Shown here: one piece after another, positions 20,543 to 28,858 of the stretch | Position numbering within the stretch: the first letter of the stretch is position 1 | Layout of the letters: each line of letters starts with the position of its first letter | DNA from: Prado023 sp032123675 | Lineage (GTDB): Bacteria; Actinomycetota; Actinomycetes; S36-B12; CAIYMF01 | Assembly: GCA_032123675.1 (NCBI GenBank) | Contig: JAQBEX010000086.1 | Span: forward strand, 1-64,000 | Reading direction: 5' to 3' | Length of the DNA stretch: 64,000 nucleotides | Program-made: the position numbers and the translations under genes | Notes under the pieces: model-generated | Told to the model about the DNA's origin: nothing | The model's database searches: none | The model's input: the letters and a program-made list of their open reading frames with translations, nothing else

Positions 20543-21150
20543 GACTCATCCCCCTGTGCTGCACTCGGGATCAGGCCGCGGTCGACCGCGTAGTCCTCGA
20601 GGGTCGCGCGGAGCAGCTTGCGTCCGCGGTGCAGGCGGGACATGACCGTCCCGACCGGAGTGCCCATGATCTCGGCGATCTCCTTGTAGGCGAAGCCCTC
20701 AACATCGGCGTAGTAGACCGCCATCCGGAAATCCTCCGGCAGGGCTGCCAGCGCAGCTGTGACGTCGGAATCGGGCAGGCTGTCCAGAGCTTCGGCCTCG
20801 GCCGAGCGCAGGCCACCGGACGTGTGCCCCTCGGCGCGGGCCATCTGCCAGTCCTCGACGTCATCCGTCGAGGACTGCAGCGGCTCGCGCTGCTTCTTCC
20901 GGTAGCTGTTGATGAAGGTGTTGGTCTGGATCCGGTACAGCCAGGCACGCAGGTTGGTGCCGTCCTTGTACTGGTGGAAGGACGCAAATGCCTTCAGGAA
21001 GGTCTCCTGGACCAGGTCCTCGGCCTCAGCCGGGTTGCGGGTCAGCTTCAGTGCTGCGTTGTAGAGCGAGTCCAGGTGCGGCAGTGCGTCCCGCTCGAAG
21101 CGCGCCGATCGCGCGGCGTCCGACTCAGTCGGAGGCGGCGTGGCGGTCAT
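20539..21150 (-). CDS. sigR: ECF sigma factor SigR (thiol-oxidative stress)
   Basis: 203 aa from the ATG at 21150. Sigma-70 region 2 (NAALKLTRNPAEAEDLVQETFLKAF, then TNLRAWLYRIQTNTFINSYRKKQRE) and region 4 (ALPEDFRMAVYYADVEGFAYKEIAEIMGTPVGTVMSRLHRGRKLL, read in parts) match SigR. It controls thioredoxin, mycothiol and proteostasis genes with RsrA as its redox-sensing inhibitor. An in-frame open extension of 40 codons reaches an ATG at 21270 and may give a longer isoform. TAGGCT lies eight bases before the ATG at 21150. Confidence 0.95.
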   Translation of the reverse strand: MTATPPPTESDAARSARFERDALPHLDSLYNAALKLTRNPAEAEDLVQETFLKAFASFHQYKDGTNLRAWLYRIQTNTFINSYRKKQREPLQSSTDDVEDWQMARAEGHTSGGLRSAEAEALDSLPDSDVTAALAALPEDFRMAVYYADVEGFAYKEIAEIMGTPVGTVMSRLHRGRKLLRATLEDYAVDRGLIPSAAQGDES

Positions 21151-21158
21151 ACCGCAAG

Positions 21159-21164
21159 AGCCTA
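21159..21164 (-). promoter_or_regulatory. putative -10 element for sigR short form
   Basis: TAGGCT with an eight-base spacer to the ATG at 21150 and no SD. No SigR-type GGAAT/GTT pair was seen nearby. Confidence 0.35.
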
Positions 21165-21298
21165 GCGGCATACAGAGGGCAGCCCCGGTGCGGGGCTCGT
21201 CGTGCATGTGAACCAGCAAGGTCGCCTCCTCGTCATCCGGTGAGGTCAACACCCGCCGACCGGCTGCCATTCCCGCACGTGGGCCGGGTGGGCAGTCC

Positions 21299-21304
21299 TA
21301 GGCT
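21299..21304 (+). promoter_or_regulatory. putative -10 element for the MFS gene
   Basis: TAGGCT with a seven-base spacer to the GTG at 21312 and no SD. Confidence 0.5.
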
Positions 21305-21311
21305 GGTCGAC

Positions 21312-22571
21312 GTGGCGGCCACGAACTCCGACGGCTCGACGCGACCCTGGCTGACCCGCAACGTCAAGGTCCTGTCCGCGGTGTCCCTGGCCCAGGACAC
21401 CGCAAGTGAGCTGATGTATCCGCTGATCCCCATCCTGCTGACGACCAGCCTGGGGGCTCCGGCAGCTGTCGTTGGCCTGGTTGAGGGGGTCGCCGAAGGC
21501 GTGGCGGCCGCGATGAAGTACCTGTCGGGCCGGTGGTCGGACCGGTTCGGGCGCAAGCCGGCCGTGACCGCCGGGTATGGGCTCGCTGCGCTGGGCAAGG
21601 TGATCATTGCAGCGGCCGCCTCCTGGCCGGTGGTCCTCGTCGGCCGGGTCACAGATCGGATCGGCAAGGGCGTCCGTGGGGCTCCGCGCGACGCGCTGCT
21701 TGCCGAGGGCGTGCCACCCGACGCCGTCGGCCGGGTGTTCGGGTTCCACCGGGCCGCCGACACCCTCGGTGCCGTGATCGGGCCCCTGCTGGGTCTGGCA
21801 ATCCTGACCGCGTCGGGCAACGACCTGGGCCTGGCGCTGTGGATCGCGGTGGTGCCGGCACTGATCAGCGTGGCCCTCGTCGGCCTCACGCGCGAATCCC
21901 GGACCCCGGTGTCGCGGCGCAGTTCCCCGGGGCCGGGCCGGCCGCTGCGCGATGCAGGTCCGGACCCGGGGCGCGCACCCCTGCCACGGCAGGTTCGCGC
22001 CCTGGCGACGGTGCTCGGACTCTTCGCGCTGGTCAACTTCCCCGATGCGCTGATCCTCCTGCGGGTCAACGACCTCGGCTTCAGCGCCGCACAGGTCGCC
22101 GGCGCCTACGCCCTGATGAACCTGGCCAGCGCCGCAGTCGCCTTCCCGGCGGGATCGCTGAGCGACCGATGGCCACGGTCGCGCGTGTACGCGCTGGGGC
22201 TTGTGTGCTTCGCCATCGGCTACATCGGCCTCGGCCTGGTGGACGGCGGCTGGGCGGTCATGGCCGTGCTGGTCATCTACGGCGGGTTCGCCGGGATCAC
22301 CGATGGTGTTGGCAAGGCCTGGATCACCTCGCTGGCCCCACCGGCGATCCGCGGGCACGCCCAGGGGCTCTTCCAGGGCCTGGCCGGGGTCGGGATCCTC
22401 ATCGCCGGGCTGTGGGCCGGGCTGCTGTGGACCGTTGGACCCGGATCCGGGGTTGTGCCGCTGCTCGCGTCGGGGACCATCGCCGCCGGCTGCGCGGGCG
22501 GCCTGTGGCTCTTCGGCCATCGGCTCGACACCGACCCGGCGGCTGCCGCAGGGATCAGCCCCGGCGGATGA
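21312..22571 (+). CDS. MFS transporter
   Basis: 419 aa from the GTG at 21312. It has about 12 hydrophobic segments and the MFS loop-2/3 signature GRWSDRFGRKP (near residue 74), repeated as GSLSDRWPRSR in the second half. A basic Pro/Arg-rich loop (about 200-230) separates the two six-helix bundles. Substrate unknown; the early motif LAQDTASELMYPLIPILL is common in uncharacterised actinobacterial MFS permeases. The last 17 bases overlap rsmB tail-to-tail. Confidence 0.85.
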   Translation: MAATNSDGSTRPWLTRNVKVLSAVSLAQDTASELMYPLIPILLTTSLGAPAAVVGLVEGVAEGVAAAMKYLSGRWSDRFGRKPAVTAGYGLAALGKVIIAAAASWPVVLVGRVTDRIGKGVRGAPRDALLAEGVPPDAVGRVFGFHRAADTLGAVIGPLLGLAILTASGNDLGLALWIAVVPALISVALVGLTRESRTPVSRRSSPGPGRPLRDAGPDPGRAPLPRQVRALATVLGLFALVNFPDALILLRVNDLGFSAAQVAGAYALMNLASAAVAFPAGSLSDRWPRSRVYALGLVCFAIGYIGLGLVDGGWAVMAVLVIYGGFAGITDGVGKAWITSLAPPAIRGHAQGLFQGLAGVGILIAGLWAGLLWTVGPGSGVVPLLASGTIAAGCAGGLWLFGHRLDTDPAAAAGISPGG

Positions 22572-24027
22572 GCGCGGCGAACATCCCGTCGGTGTCGTGC
22601 TCGGCGGGCCAGAGCCGCAGGTACGGCCCGGCGATGGATCCCGCCGGAAGGTCAAGTTCCGGGCACTCGCTGACCGGGACGACGGTCCCGCCGAGCCGTT
22701 GGACGTCGGCAACCACCGCCTCAGTCTCCGCCAGGTGCGGCGAGCAGGTCACGTAGAGCACGAGCCCGCCGGGACGCACCACCTCCAGGGCACGGGCCAG
22801 CAATCGACGTTGCAGGGCCGTCAGCTCGGTGAGGTCAGCCGGTGTCCGGCGCCACCTCGCCTCGGGCCGCCTGCGCAGGGCTCCCAGTCCGGTGCATGGG
22901 GCATCGACCAGCACACGGTCGTAGCCGGTGCCGATGTCGTCGGTCGTGGCGTCGGCAACCAGGACCTCGTGCCGACCACGAATGGGCCGCAGCGATGCCT
23001 TGACCAGGTCACCTCGGTGCTCGTGCAGCTCGACAGCTGTCAGGGAACCGCCCCGCTCTGCGGCCTGAGCTGCCAGCAGGGCGGCCTTGCCCCCCGGCCC
23101 GGCGCACATGTCCAGCCAGCGGACGTCGGGACCACCGAGCGCCGCATCAGCCAGCGCCAGAGCCACCACCTGGCTGCCCTCGTCCTGGACGCCGGCGGCA
23201 CCCGTGGCGACCTCGGGGAGGGCGCCGGGGTTGACCGCGTCCACCCGGACCGCCAGGCGAGACAGGTCACCGGGACGGGCGGAGACGCCCTGATCGGCCA
23301 ACCTGTCCATCAGCTCCTGGCGGTCGGTCGTCCGGCTGACCAGCGTCACCGCGCCTGCGGTGTTGTCCGCCAGCAGCTCGGTGGCGGTGTCGGCCCACGT
23401 GCGCTCGGGCTTCGAGGCGGACAACGCATCGTGCACCCCACGGACGATCCAGCCCGGATGCGACGTGGAGACCGACAGATGGGTCACCGGGTCGGACTCG
23501 AATGTGGGTAACGACCCAGAGACGACGAGGTGATCCAGCCAGTCCGCGGCCGTCCCACCGCGCGCCACCCTGCGCAGCACGGCGTTCGCGAACCCCGCGG
23601 CGCCCTTGTTCACGGTCTGGCCGACCAGTTCCACCGTCTCGGAGACCGCAGCATGATCACCGACCCGCATGTTCTGCAGCTGGTGGACGCCCAGGCGCAG
23701 GGCGTTGAGCAACTCGGGCTGGAGCGTGTCGAGCGGGCGATCCACGCACTCGGCCAGGATCGCATCATGGCGCCCCTTCCACCGCAGGGCGCCGTAGCCC
23801 AGCTCGGTGGCGAACCCAGCGTCGCGGCCGGCGAGCTGATGGTGGGCCAGGATCCGGGGCCAGGCGATGTTGGCGTAGGCACCGTCGAGCTCCACGGCCC
23901 GGAACAGGTCCAGGGCCGCGAGCCGCGCCGGATCCATCCGACGGGGCGGCGCAGTCGGCGTGGGTCGCGTGGCCCGGCCGGCGCGGGCGCCACGCCGTGA
24001 GCCAGTGCGCCGGTGGTCGTCAGCCAA
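22555..24027 (-). CDS. rsmB: 16S rRNA (cytosine(967)-C(5))-methyltransferase
   Basis: 490 aa from a TTG at 24027; an ATG at 23937 is the alternative and coincides with the start of the conserved domain. A basic N-terminal tail is followed by a NusB-like domain (ALDLFRAVELDGAYANI) and the SAM-dependent methyltransferase domain with MCAGPGGKA, VDAPCTGLGALRR (motif IV Cys) and YVTCSPHLAETE (motif VI Cys nucleophile). It forms m5C967 in 16S rRNA. The TTG start overlaps the end of fmt by 8 bases, extending the def-fmt-rsmB unit. Confidence 0.93.
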   Translation of the reverse strand: MADDHRRTGSRRGARAGRATRPTPTAPPRRMDPARLAALDLFRAVELDGAYANIAWPRILAHHQLAGRDAGFATELGYGALRWKGRHDAILAECVDRPLDTLQPELLNALRLGVHQLQNMRVGDHAAVSETVELVGQTVNKGAAGFANAVLRRVARGGTAADWLDHLVVSGSLPTFESDPVTHLSVSTSHPGWIVRGVHDALSASKPERTWADTATELLADNTAGAVTLVSRTTDRQELMDRLADQGVSARPGDLSRLAVRVDAVNPGALPEVATGAAGVQDEGSQVVALALADAALGGPDVRWLDMCAGPGGKAALLAAQAAERGGSLTAVELHEHRGDLVKASLRPIRGRHEVLVADATTDDIGTGYDRVLVDAPCTGLGALRRRPEARWRRTPADLTELTALQRRLLARALEVVRPGGLVLYVTCSPHLAETEAVVADVQRLGGTVVPVSECPELDLPAGSIAGPYLRLWPAEHDTDGMFAALIRRG

Positions 24028-24946
24028 GGCGCTCGCCCGGCTCCACGCGGACGCCGCGGGCCCAGTCGCCGGCCGGCATGAGCCGCTTGCCCTCGGCCTT
24101 GACGTCCCCGAGCAGCACCGCGTGGGTCGCGGTGCCCACCCAGATGCGGTTCTTCAGCACGCGGAGCTCGCCTGCAGGCAGGTCCGTCACCTCCGGCGCG
24201 AGCCGGGCCGGGCCCAGCTTCACCCGCTCCCCCCGGAACTGGCTCCACGCCCCCGGGGCCGGGGTGCAGCCCCGGATCAGCCGATCGACACGCATCGCCG
24301 GGTCCGTCCAGGACACACGTGCGTCCTCGACCGTGATCTTGGGGGCCAGGCTCACCCCGTCAACTGACTGAGGCACCGGAACCAGCGCACCAGCCTCGAG
24401 ACCGTCGAGGGTGGCGACCAGCAGGCCGGCTCCCGACTCCGCGAGTCGTCCCAGGACGTCGCCCGCGGTGTCGGTGGCACCGATCGCATCGGTGACCACA
24501 CCGAACACCGGACCGGTGTCCAGACCCTCCTCGAGCAGGAACGTGCTGGCGCCAGTCACCTGGTCACCGGCCATCACGGAGTGCTGGACAGGGGCCGCGC
24601 CGCGCCATGCGGGCAGCAGCGAGAAGTGCAGGTTCACCCAGCCGTGCGACGGGATGGCCAACGCACTGGGCGGGATCAGCCCGCCGTAGGCCACGATCGG
24701 GGCCGCCTGCGGCTCGATCTCGGCAAGCCGGTCGAGGAACGCAGGGTCACGGACACGTTCGGGCCGGAGGACCTCGATCCCGTGCGCCAGGGCGATCTCC
24801 GCGACCGGCGAGGGCATCAGTCGGCGGCCGCGCCCAGCCGGGGCGTCCGGTCGGGTCAGTACGGCGACCACCTCGTGCGGGGACGCCAGCAGGGCATTGA
24901 GCGCCGGCACCGCAGCCTGCGGGGTCCCGGCGAAGAGGACCCGCAT
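24020..24946 (-). CDS. fmt: methionyl-tRNA formyltransferase
   Basis: 308 aa from the ATG at 24946, which overlaps the def stop (TGATG). The catalytic Asn105, His107 (NLHFSLLP) and Asp143 (GLDTG) are present; the folate-binding N-terminal domain is followed by an OB-like C-terminal tRNA domain. It formylates Met-tRNAfMet, and its partner deformylase is encoded immediately upstream, as in most bacteria. Confidence 0.97.
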   Translation of the reverse strand: MRVLFAGTPQAAVPALNALLASPHEVVAVLTRPDAPAGRGRRLMPSPVAEIALAHGIEVLRPERVRDPAFLDRLAEIEPQAAPIVAYGGLIPPSALAIPSHGWVNLHFSLLPAWRGAAPVQHSVMAGDQVTGASTFLLEEGLDTGPVFGVVTDAIGATDTAGDVLGRLAESGAGLLVATLDGLEAGALVPVPQSVDGVSLAPKITVEDARVSWTDPAMRVDRLIRGCTPAPGAWSQFRGERVKLGPARLAPEVTDLPAGELRVLKNRIWVGTATHAVLLGDVKAEGKRLMPAGDWARGVRVEPGERLG

Positions 24947-25491
24947 CAGCCCAGGCCCGGTCGGATCGAGTGCGGGCTGAACCGGATCTGTGGGGTCGGT
25001 TGGCCGAACCACTCGGACTCCCGGATCTCCTTCATGGCGGCCTTGCGACTCTCGGTGTCCAGCCGATCGATGAACAGGATCCCGTCAAGATGGTCGGTCT
25101 CGTGCTGGACACATCGCGCCAGGAGCTCCGAGCCCTCGATGGTCATCGGCTCCCCGTGCATGTTCATGCCCCGGGCCACGACCCGCAGTGCCCGCTTGGT
25201 GTCATAGGTGAGCCCGGGCAGGGACAGGCACCCCTCCTCGCCGTCCTGCTGCTCGTCGGACAGGTCGAGGCTGGGGTTGATCAGGTAGCCGACCTCGTCG
25301 TCGACCCAGTACGTGAAGACCCGCAGGGACACGCCGATCTGCGGCGCCGCCAACCCGACGCCGGGGGCGTCCATCATGGTGTCGGTGAGGTCGGCGACCA
25401 GCGTGCGCAACTCCTTGTCGAAGGTCTCGACCGGAGCGGCGGGTGTCCGCAACACGGGGTCGCCGAACAGTCGGATCGGTTGCAGCGGCAT
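24946..25491 (-). CDS. def: peptide deformylase
   Basis: 181 aa. All three PDF motifs are intact: GVGLAAPQ (44-51), EGCLS with metal ligand Cys88, and QHETDHLDG with His130, Glu131 and His134. It removes the N-formyl group from nascent proteins. A near-consensus TAGAAT six bases before the ATG, with no SD, gives the def-fmt-rsmB group its own probable leaderless promoter just after priA. Confidence 0.97.
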   Translation of the reverse strand: MPLQPIRLFGDPVLRTPAAPVETFDKELRTLVADLTDTMMDAPGVGLAAPQIGVSLRVFTYWVDDEVGYLINPSLDLSDEQQDGEEGCLSLPGLTYDTKRALRVVARGMNMHGEPMTIEGSELLARCVQHETDHLDGILFIDRLDTESRKAAMKEIRESEWFGQPTPQIRFSPHSIRPGLG

Positions 25492-25497
25492 GCCCCC

Positions 25498-25503
25498 ATT
25501 CTA
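25498..25503 (-). promoter_or_regulatory. putative -10 element for def-fmt-rsmB
   Basis: TAGAAT, one of the best -10 matches in the window, six bases before the def ATG. It lies between the priA stop and def. Confidence 0.55.
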
Positions 25504-25511
25504 GAGCCGGA

Positions 25512-27512
25512 TCAGCGCAGGGACACCGGGTCCATCCGGGCAGCCACCATGGCAGCTCGACGTGCGCTGCGAACGGACTGGATCCGGCGCAGGGCGGCGG
25601 TCAGGGCGGCCCCATCGGCAATCGAGGCCGCCAGCAACCAGGTGACGGACTCCTCCGGGCCGGGCAACGGCCCGGAGCGACGCTCGATCAGGGTCCCCAA
25701 TCCCGACTCGAGCTCATCGGCGACCTCGAGGGCGGCCAGGGCGGGCCCGGTCAGTTGGGCGATCCGCACGGCCGGGGGCAGGTGCAGCGCTGCCCGCTCG
25801 GCGAGCTCCCGATCCGCATAGCCATGCGGGTCCCATCGGATCAGCGCCTGGATCTCGCGGATGTCCGAGTCGCCCACCACGAGGACGCGACCGCCCAGGT
25901 GTGCTGGGCGCACGAGTGACGCCGCCGAGAACCAGCGGCGCAGAACCTCCTCAGCCACGCGCAGCCCTGGCCGGGACAGGGCGGCTGCCGCGTCCAGGAT
26001 GACCAGTGCGGCGTATCCCTCTGGGCCGGGATCAGGTTCCGATCCCGGGGTGGCCACGACCATCACCTCCGGCCCTGGAAGCGTGCGCAGGTGCTCGTCG
26101 CCCGAGGAGGTGATCACCCGCACGCCCGGAAGCGCGCGGCCATACTCCTCCGCCGTTCGGCGCACCCCCACGACGACCGCGCGCACGACGTCACGCCCAC
26201 AGACGGCGCACCGCCAGTCCGTGACGGCACCGTGGGTGCGGCAGGTCGGGCGCCGGTCGGGACCCTGGGCCTGCATCGGCCGATCGCACTGCCGGCAGAC
26301 CACGGGCTCACGGCACGACTGGCAGGCCAGCATCGGCAGGTAGCCGGCGCGGGGGACGCTGACCAGCACGGGTCCCTCGGTGACGGCCGCCCGCAGGATG
26401 TCCAGGGCCACCGAAGGGATCCGTGAGGCCGTCCGCGCTGGGTCGTCGACCATGTCCATGGCCACCTGGACCCGCGGCATCCGGGCGCGCAGCACCGGGC
26501 GCGGCAGCTCGACCGGGGTCAACCAGCCCGTCGAGGCCATCCGGGCAGCCTCAAGGGTCACGGCAGGGCCACCGATGACCAGGCTCACGTCCGAGCCGGC
26601 GCTGCGCAGCGCCGCGACCTCACGGGCATGCCAGCCGGGGGCGTGCGGCTCGGCGAGCGAGTCGTCGCCGTCATCCCACACGATGATCACCCCGAGGTCG
26701 GTCACCGGGGCGAAGACCGCGGCCCGGGTTCCCACGACCACCGGCGCGGCCCCGGACAGCACCGTGAGGAACCTGCGGTACCGGGTCTCTGGGCCGGACT
26801 CGGCGACGAGCTGCACGGGTGTGATCCCGTGGCGCACCAGTGCGTTGACGACCCGGTCAACCTCGGCCGCATCCGGGGCGACGACCAGCACGCCCCGGCC
26901 CCGAGCGCGCACGGCCCGGGCGAGCTCGGCGATCCGGTCGCCGGTCTGCTCGCCGGGGCCGGACACCCACAGCGCCCGCATCGCGGCCGGACCACCGACT
27001 CCCCCGAGCAGTTCGGCGCCGCCGCGGTAGGCCGCCCAGCCATCGTTGGGCACCTGGTCCGGGGCAGCATCCGGCTGCGCTTGGATCGGCCGGGACTCGG
27101 CTCGCGCATGCCTGGGTGGGACCGCGAAGCGCAGGACATCGGCCAGTGTCCCGGCGTACCGGTCAGCCACTGCCCGGCACAGCAACCCGATCTCGGGGGT
27201 CAGCACCGGCGGACCATGCACGGAGCGCAATGGCTGCAGCGTCCGCTCCGAGGTCTCGACCCGCTCCACGATGACGCCGTCCATCAGCCGACCGGCAAGG
27301 CGGACCCGCACCCGCCCGCCGGGCTGGGCAGCCTCAGCGAGCGCTTCGGGGACCTCGTAGTCGAACGGCCTGTCCAAGTGCGGCACGGGGGTCATCAGGA
27401 CCACTCGGGCCACCGGTAGCAGGGCGGCCACCGGGCGTCGTGGTCGCGCCCGGGCGGGTCGCTTCGCCGGCGCCCGCCCATCGCCGATCAGCGGGATCTG
27501 GCCCTGGGTCAT
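25512..27512 (-). CDS. priA: PriA-like primosomal protein with degenerate helicase motifs
   Basis: 666 aa. The N-terminal DNA-binding domain (VARVVLMTPVPHLDRPFDYEVP) and the zinc-binding cysteines of the middle region (CQSC, CRQC, CRTH, CAVC) are PriA-like. The ATPase motifs are not: Walker A is replaced by VSGPGEQTGDR and the DEXH box reads WDDGDD. Actinobacterial PriA proteins are known to lack detectable helicase domains, so this is probably a DNA-binding replication-restart factor without helicase activity, not a pseudogene. It is oriented with metK upstream and def downstream. Confidence 0.88.
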   Translation of the reverse strand: MTQGQIPLIGDGRAPAKRPARARPRRPVAALLPVARVVLMTPVPHLDRPFDYEVPEALAEAAQPGGRVRVRLAGRLMDGVIVERVETSERTLQPLRSVHGPPVLTPEIGLLCRAVADRYAGTLADVLRFAVPPRHARAESRPIQAQPDAAPDQVPNDGWAAYRGGAELLGGVGGPAAMRALWVSGPGEQTGDRIAELARAVRARGRGVLVVAPDAAEVDRVVNALVRHGITPVQLVAESGPETRYRRFLTVLSGAAPVVVGTRAAVFAPVTDLGVIIVWDDGDDSLAEPHAPGWHAREVAALRSAGSDVSLVIGGPAVTLEAARMASTGWLTPVELPRPVLRARMPRVQVAMDMVDDPARTASRIPSVALDILRAAVTEGPVLVSVPRAGYLPMLACQSCREPVVCRQCDRPMQAQGPDRRPTCRTHGAVTDWRCAVCGRDVVRAVVVGVRRTAEEYGRALPGVRVITSSGDEHLRTLPGPEVMVVATPGSEPDPGPEGYAALVILDAAAALSRPGLRVAEEVLRRWFSAASLVRPAHLGGRVLVVGDSDIREIQALIRWDPHGYADRELAERAALHLPPAVRIAQLTGPALAALEVADELESGLGTLIERRSGPLPGPEESVTWLLAASIADGAALTAALRRIQSVRSARRAAMVAARMDPVSLR

Positions 27513-27542
27513 GAGGCGCGCAGCCCACCGCCCCCGGCGACT

Positions 27543-27573
27543 GGCCCACGGCCTGGGATGACCGTGGTGGGCC
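27543..27573 (-). terminator. possible hairpin downstream of metK
   Basis: GGCCCAC and GTGGGCC form a 7-bp stem around 17 bases in the 76-base gap after the metK stop. There is no T tract, so termination is a guess. Confidence 0.3.
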
Positions 27574-27588
27574 TGGAGCGCGGGCCGA

Positions 27589-28800
27589 TCACAGGCCCGC
27601 GGCAGCCCGCAGGTCGTCGACGCGGTCCAGCCGCTCCCAGGTGAAGGTGGACGTCCCTGCCGACTCCCGACCGAAGTGGCCGTAGGCGGCCGTGGGGCGG
27701 TACTGGACCACGGAGGTGTCGAGCAGCTGCAGGTCGCGGATCAGCGCACCCGGGCGCAGGTCGAACACTTCAAGGACAGCATCCTGGATCCGCTCATCCG
27801 GCAGCGCGCCGGTGCCGAAGGTCTCGACGAACAGCCCAACCGGGTGCGCCTTGCCGATGGCGTAGGCCACCTGGACCTCGCACTTGGTGGCCAGCCCGGC
27901 CGCGACCACGTTCTTGGCAACCCAACGCATGGCATAGGTGGCCGACCGGTCGACCTTCGAGGGATCCTTGCCGGAGAACGCCCCGCCGCCGTGGCGCGCG
28001 AACCCGCCATAGGTGTCGACGATGATCTTCCGGCCGGTCAGGCCGGCGTCGCCCATCGGGCCACCGGTCACGAACCGACCCGTTGGGTTCAGCAGCAGCC
28101 GCACTGCGGAGGTATCGAGGTCCAGTCCGGCCAGAACGGGCTCCACGACGAACTTGCGGACCTCAGGGGCGAGCTGGCCCTCGAGGTCGACGTCCTCGGC
28201 ATGCTGGGAGCTCACGACGATCGTGTCGAGACTGACGGCCTTGGTGCCCTGGTAACCGATCGTCACCTGGGTCTTGCCGTCGGGACGCAGGTAGGGCAGC
28301 TGCCCCGACTTGCGCACGGCGGTCAGTTGCTCGGCCAACTGATGCGCGAGGTGGATCGGCAGCGGCATGAGTTCCGGGGTGTCGGTGCATGCGAAACCGA
28401 ACATGAGGCCCTGGTCACCGGCGCCCTGACGGTCCAACCCGTCGTCCGATCCCTCGACGCGCTCCTCGAAGGCGTCGTCCACACCCTGGGCGATGTCCGG
28501 GGACTGCCGGCCGATGGACACCTGCACACCGCAGGACTCGCCGTCGAACCCCTTCTCCGAGTGGTCATAGCCGATGTCGAGCACCACGTTGCGGATGAGG
28601 TCCATCACCTCGGCGTATCCCTCGGTGGTCACCTCGCCGGACACATGGACCTGACCGGTGGTGAGCATGGTCTCGACAGCCACCCGGGATGCCGGGTCCT
28701 GACGCAGCAGGTCGTCGAGGATCGCATCGCTGATCTGGTCGGCCATCTTGTCGGGGTGGCCCTCGGTCACGGACTCGGATGAGAACAGGCGCGTGGTCAT
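27589..28800 (-). CDS. metK: S-adenosylmethionine synthase
   Basis: 403 aa from the ATG at 28800 with an AAGGAG SD eight bases upstream. SESVTEGHPDKMADQISDA, the ATP motif GAGDQGLMFGFA and the P-loop-like GGGAFSGKDPSKVDRS are all present. It makes SAM from methionine and ATP in the cytosol. A TAGAAT hexamer at 28853 would give it its own transcript with a leader of roughly 45 bases, although it also follows coaBC closely. Confidence 0.97.
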   Translation of the reverse strand: MTTRLFSSESVTEGHPDKMADQISDAILDDLLRQDPASRVAVETMLTTGQVHVSGEVTTEGYAEVMDLIRNVVLDIGYDHSEKGFDGESCGVQVSIGRQSPDIAQGVDDAFEERVEGSDDGLDRQGAGDQGLMFGFACTDTPELMPLPIHLAHQLAEQLTAVRKSGQLPYLRPDGKTQVTIGYQGTKAVSLDTIVVSSQHAEDVDLEGQLAPEVRKFVVEPVLAGLDLDTSAVRLLLNPTGRFVTGGPMGDAGLTGRKIIVDTYGGFARHGGGAFSGKDPSKVDRSATYAMRWVAKNVVAAGLATKCEVQVAYAIGKAHPVGLFVETFGTGALPDERIQDAVLEVFDLRPGALIRDLQLLDTSVVQYRPTAAYGHFGRESAGTSTFTWERLDRVDDLRAAAGL

Positions 28801-28852
28801 CGGGGCTCTCCTTGGGCTGGTGTGGTCGCCGCGGCGCTGGCGTTCGGCTGCG

Positions 28853-28858
28853 ATTCTA
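28853..28858 (-). promoter_or_regulatory. putative -10 element for metK
   Basis: TAGAAT at the extreme end of coaBC, about 52 bases before the metK ATG. Here an SD-containing leader follows, unlike at the leaderless genes. Confidence 0.45.

Noticed and set aside
20988..21311. N-terminal extension of the MFS transporter
   Set aside because: It would overlap sigR antisense and add an Arg/Pro-rich tail; the GTG at 21312 has a promoter-like hexamer and begins the conserved protein.
25512..27512. priA as a decayed pseudogene
   Set aside because: The frame is intact, zinc cysteines are kept, and loss of helicase motifs is normal for actinobacterial PriA.
28801..28858. SAM riboswitch in the metK leader
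   Set aside because: The gap to coaBC is only 55 bases and shows no SAM-I/SAM-II conserved core; only an SD and a -10-like hexamer were seen.
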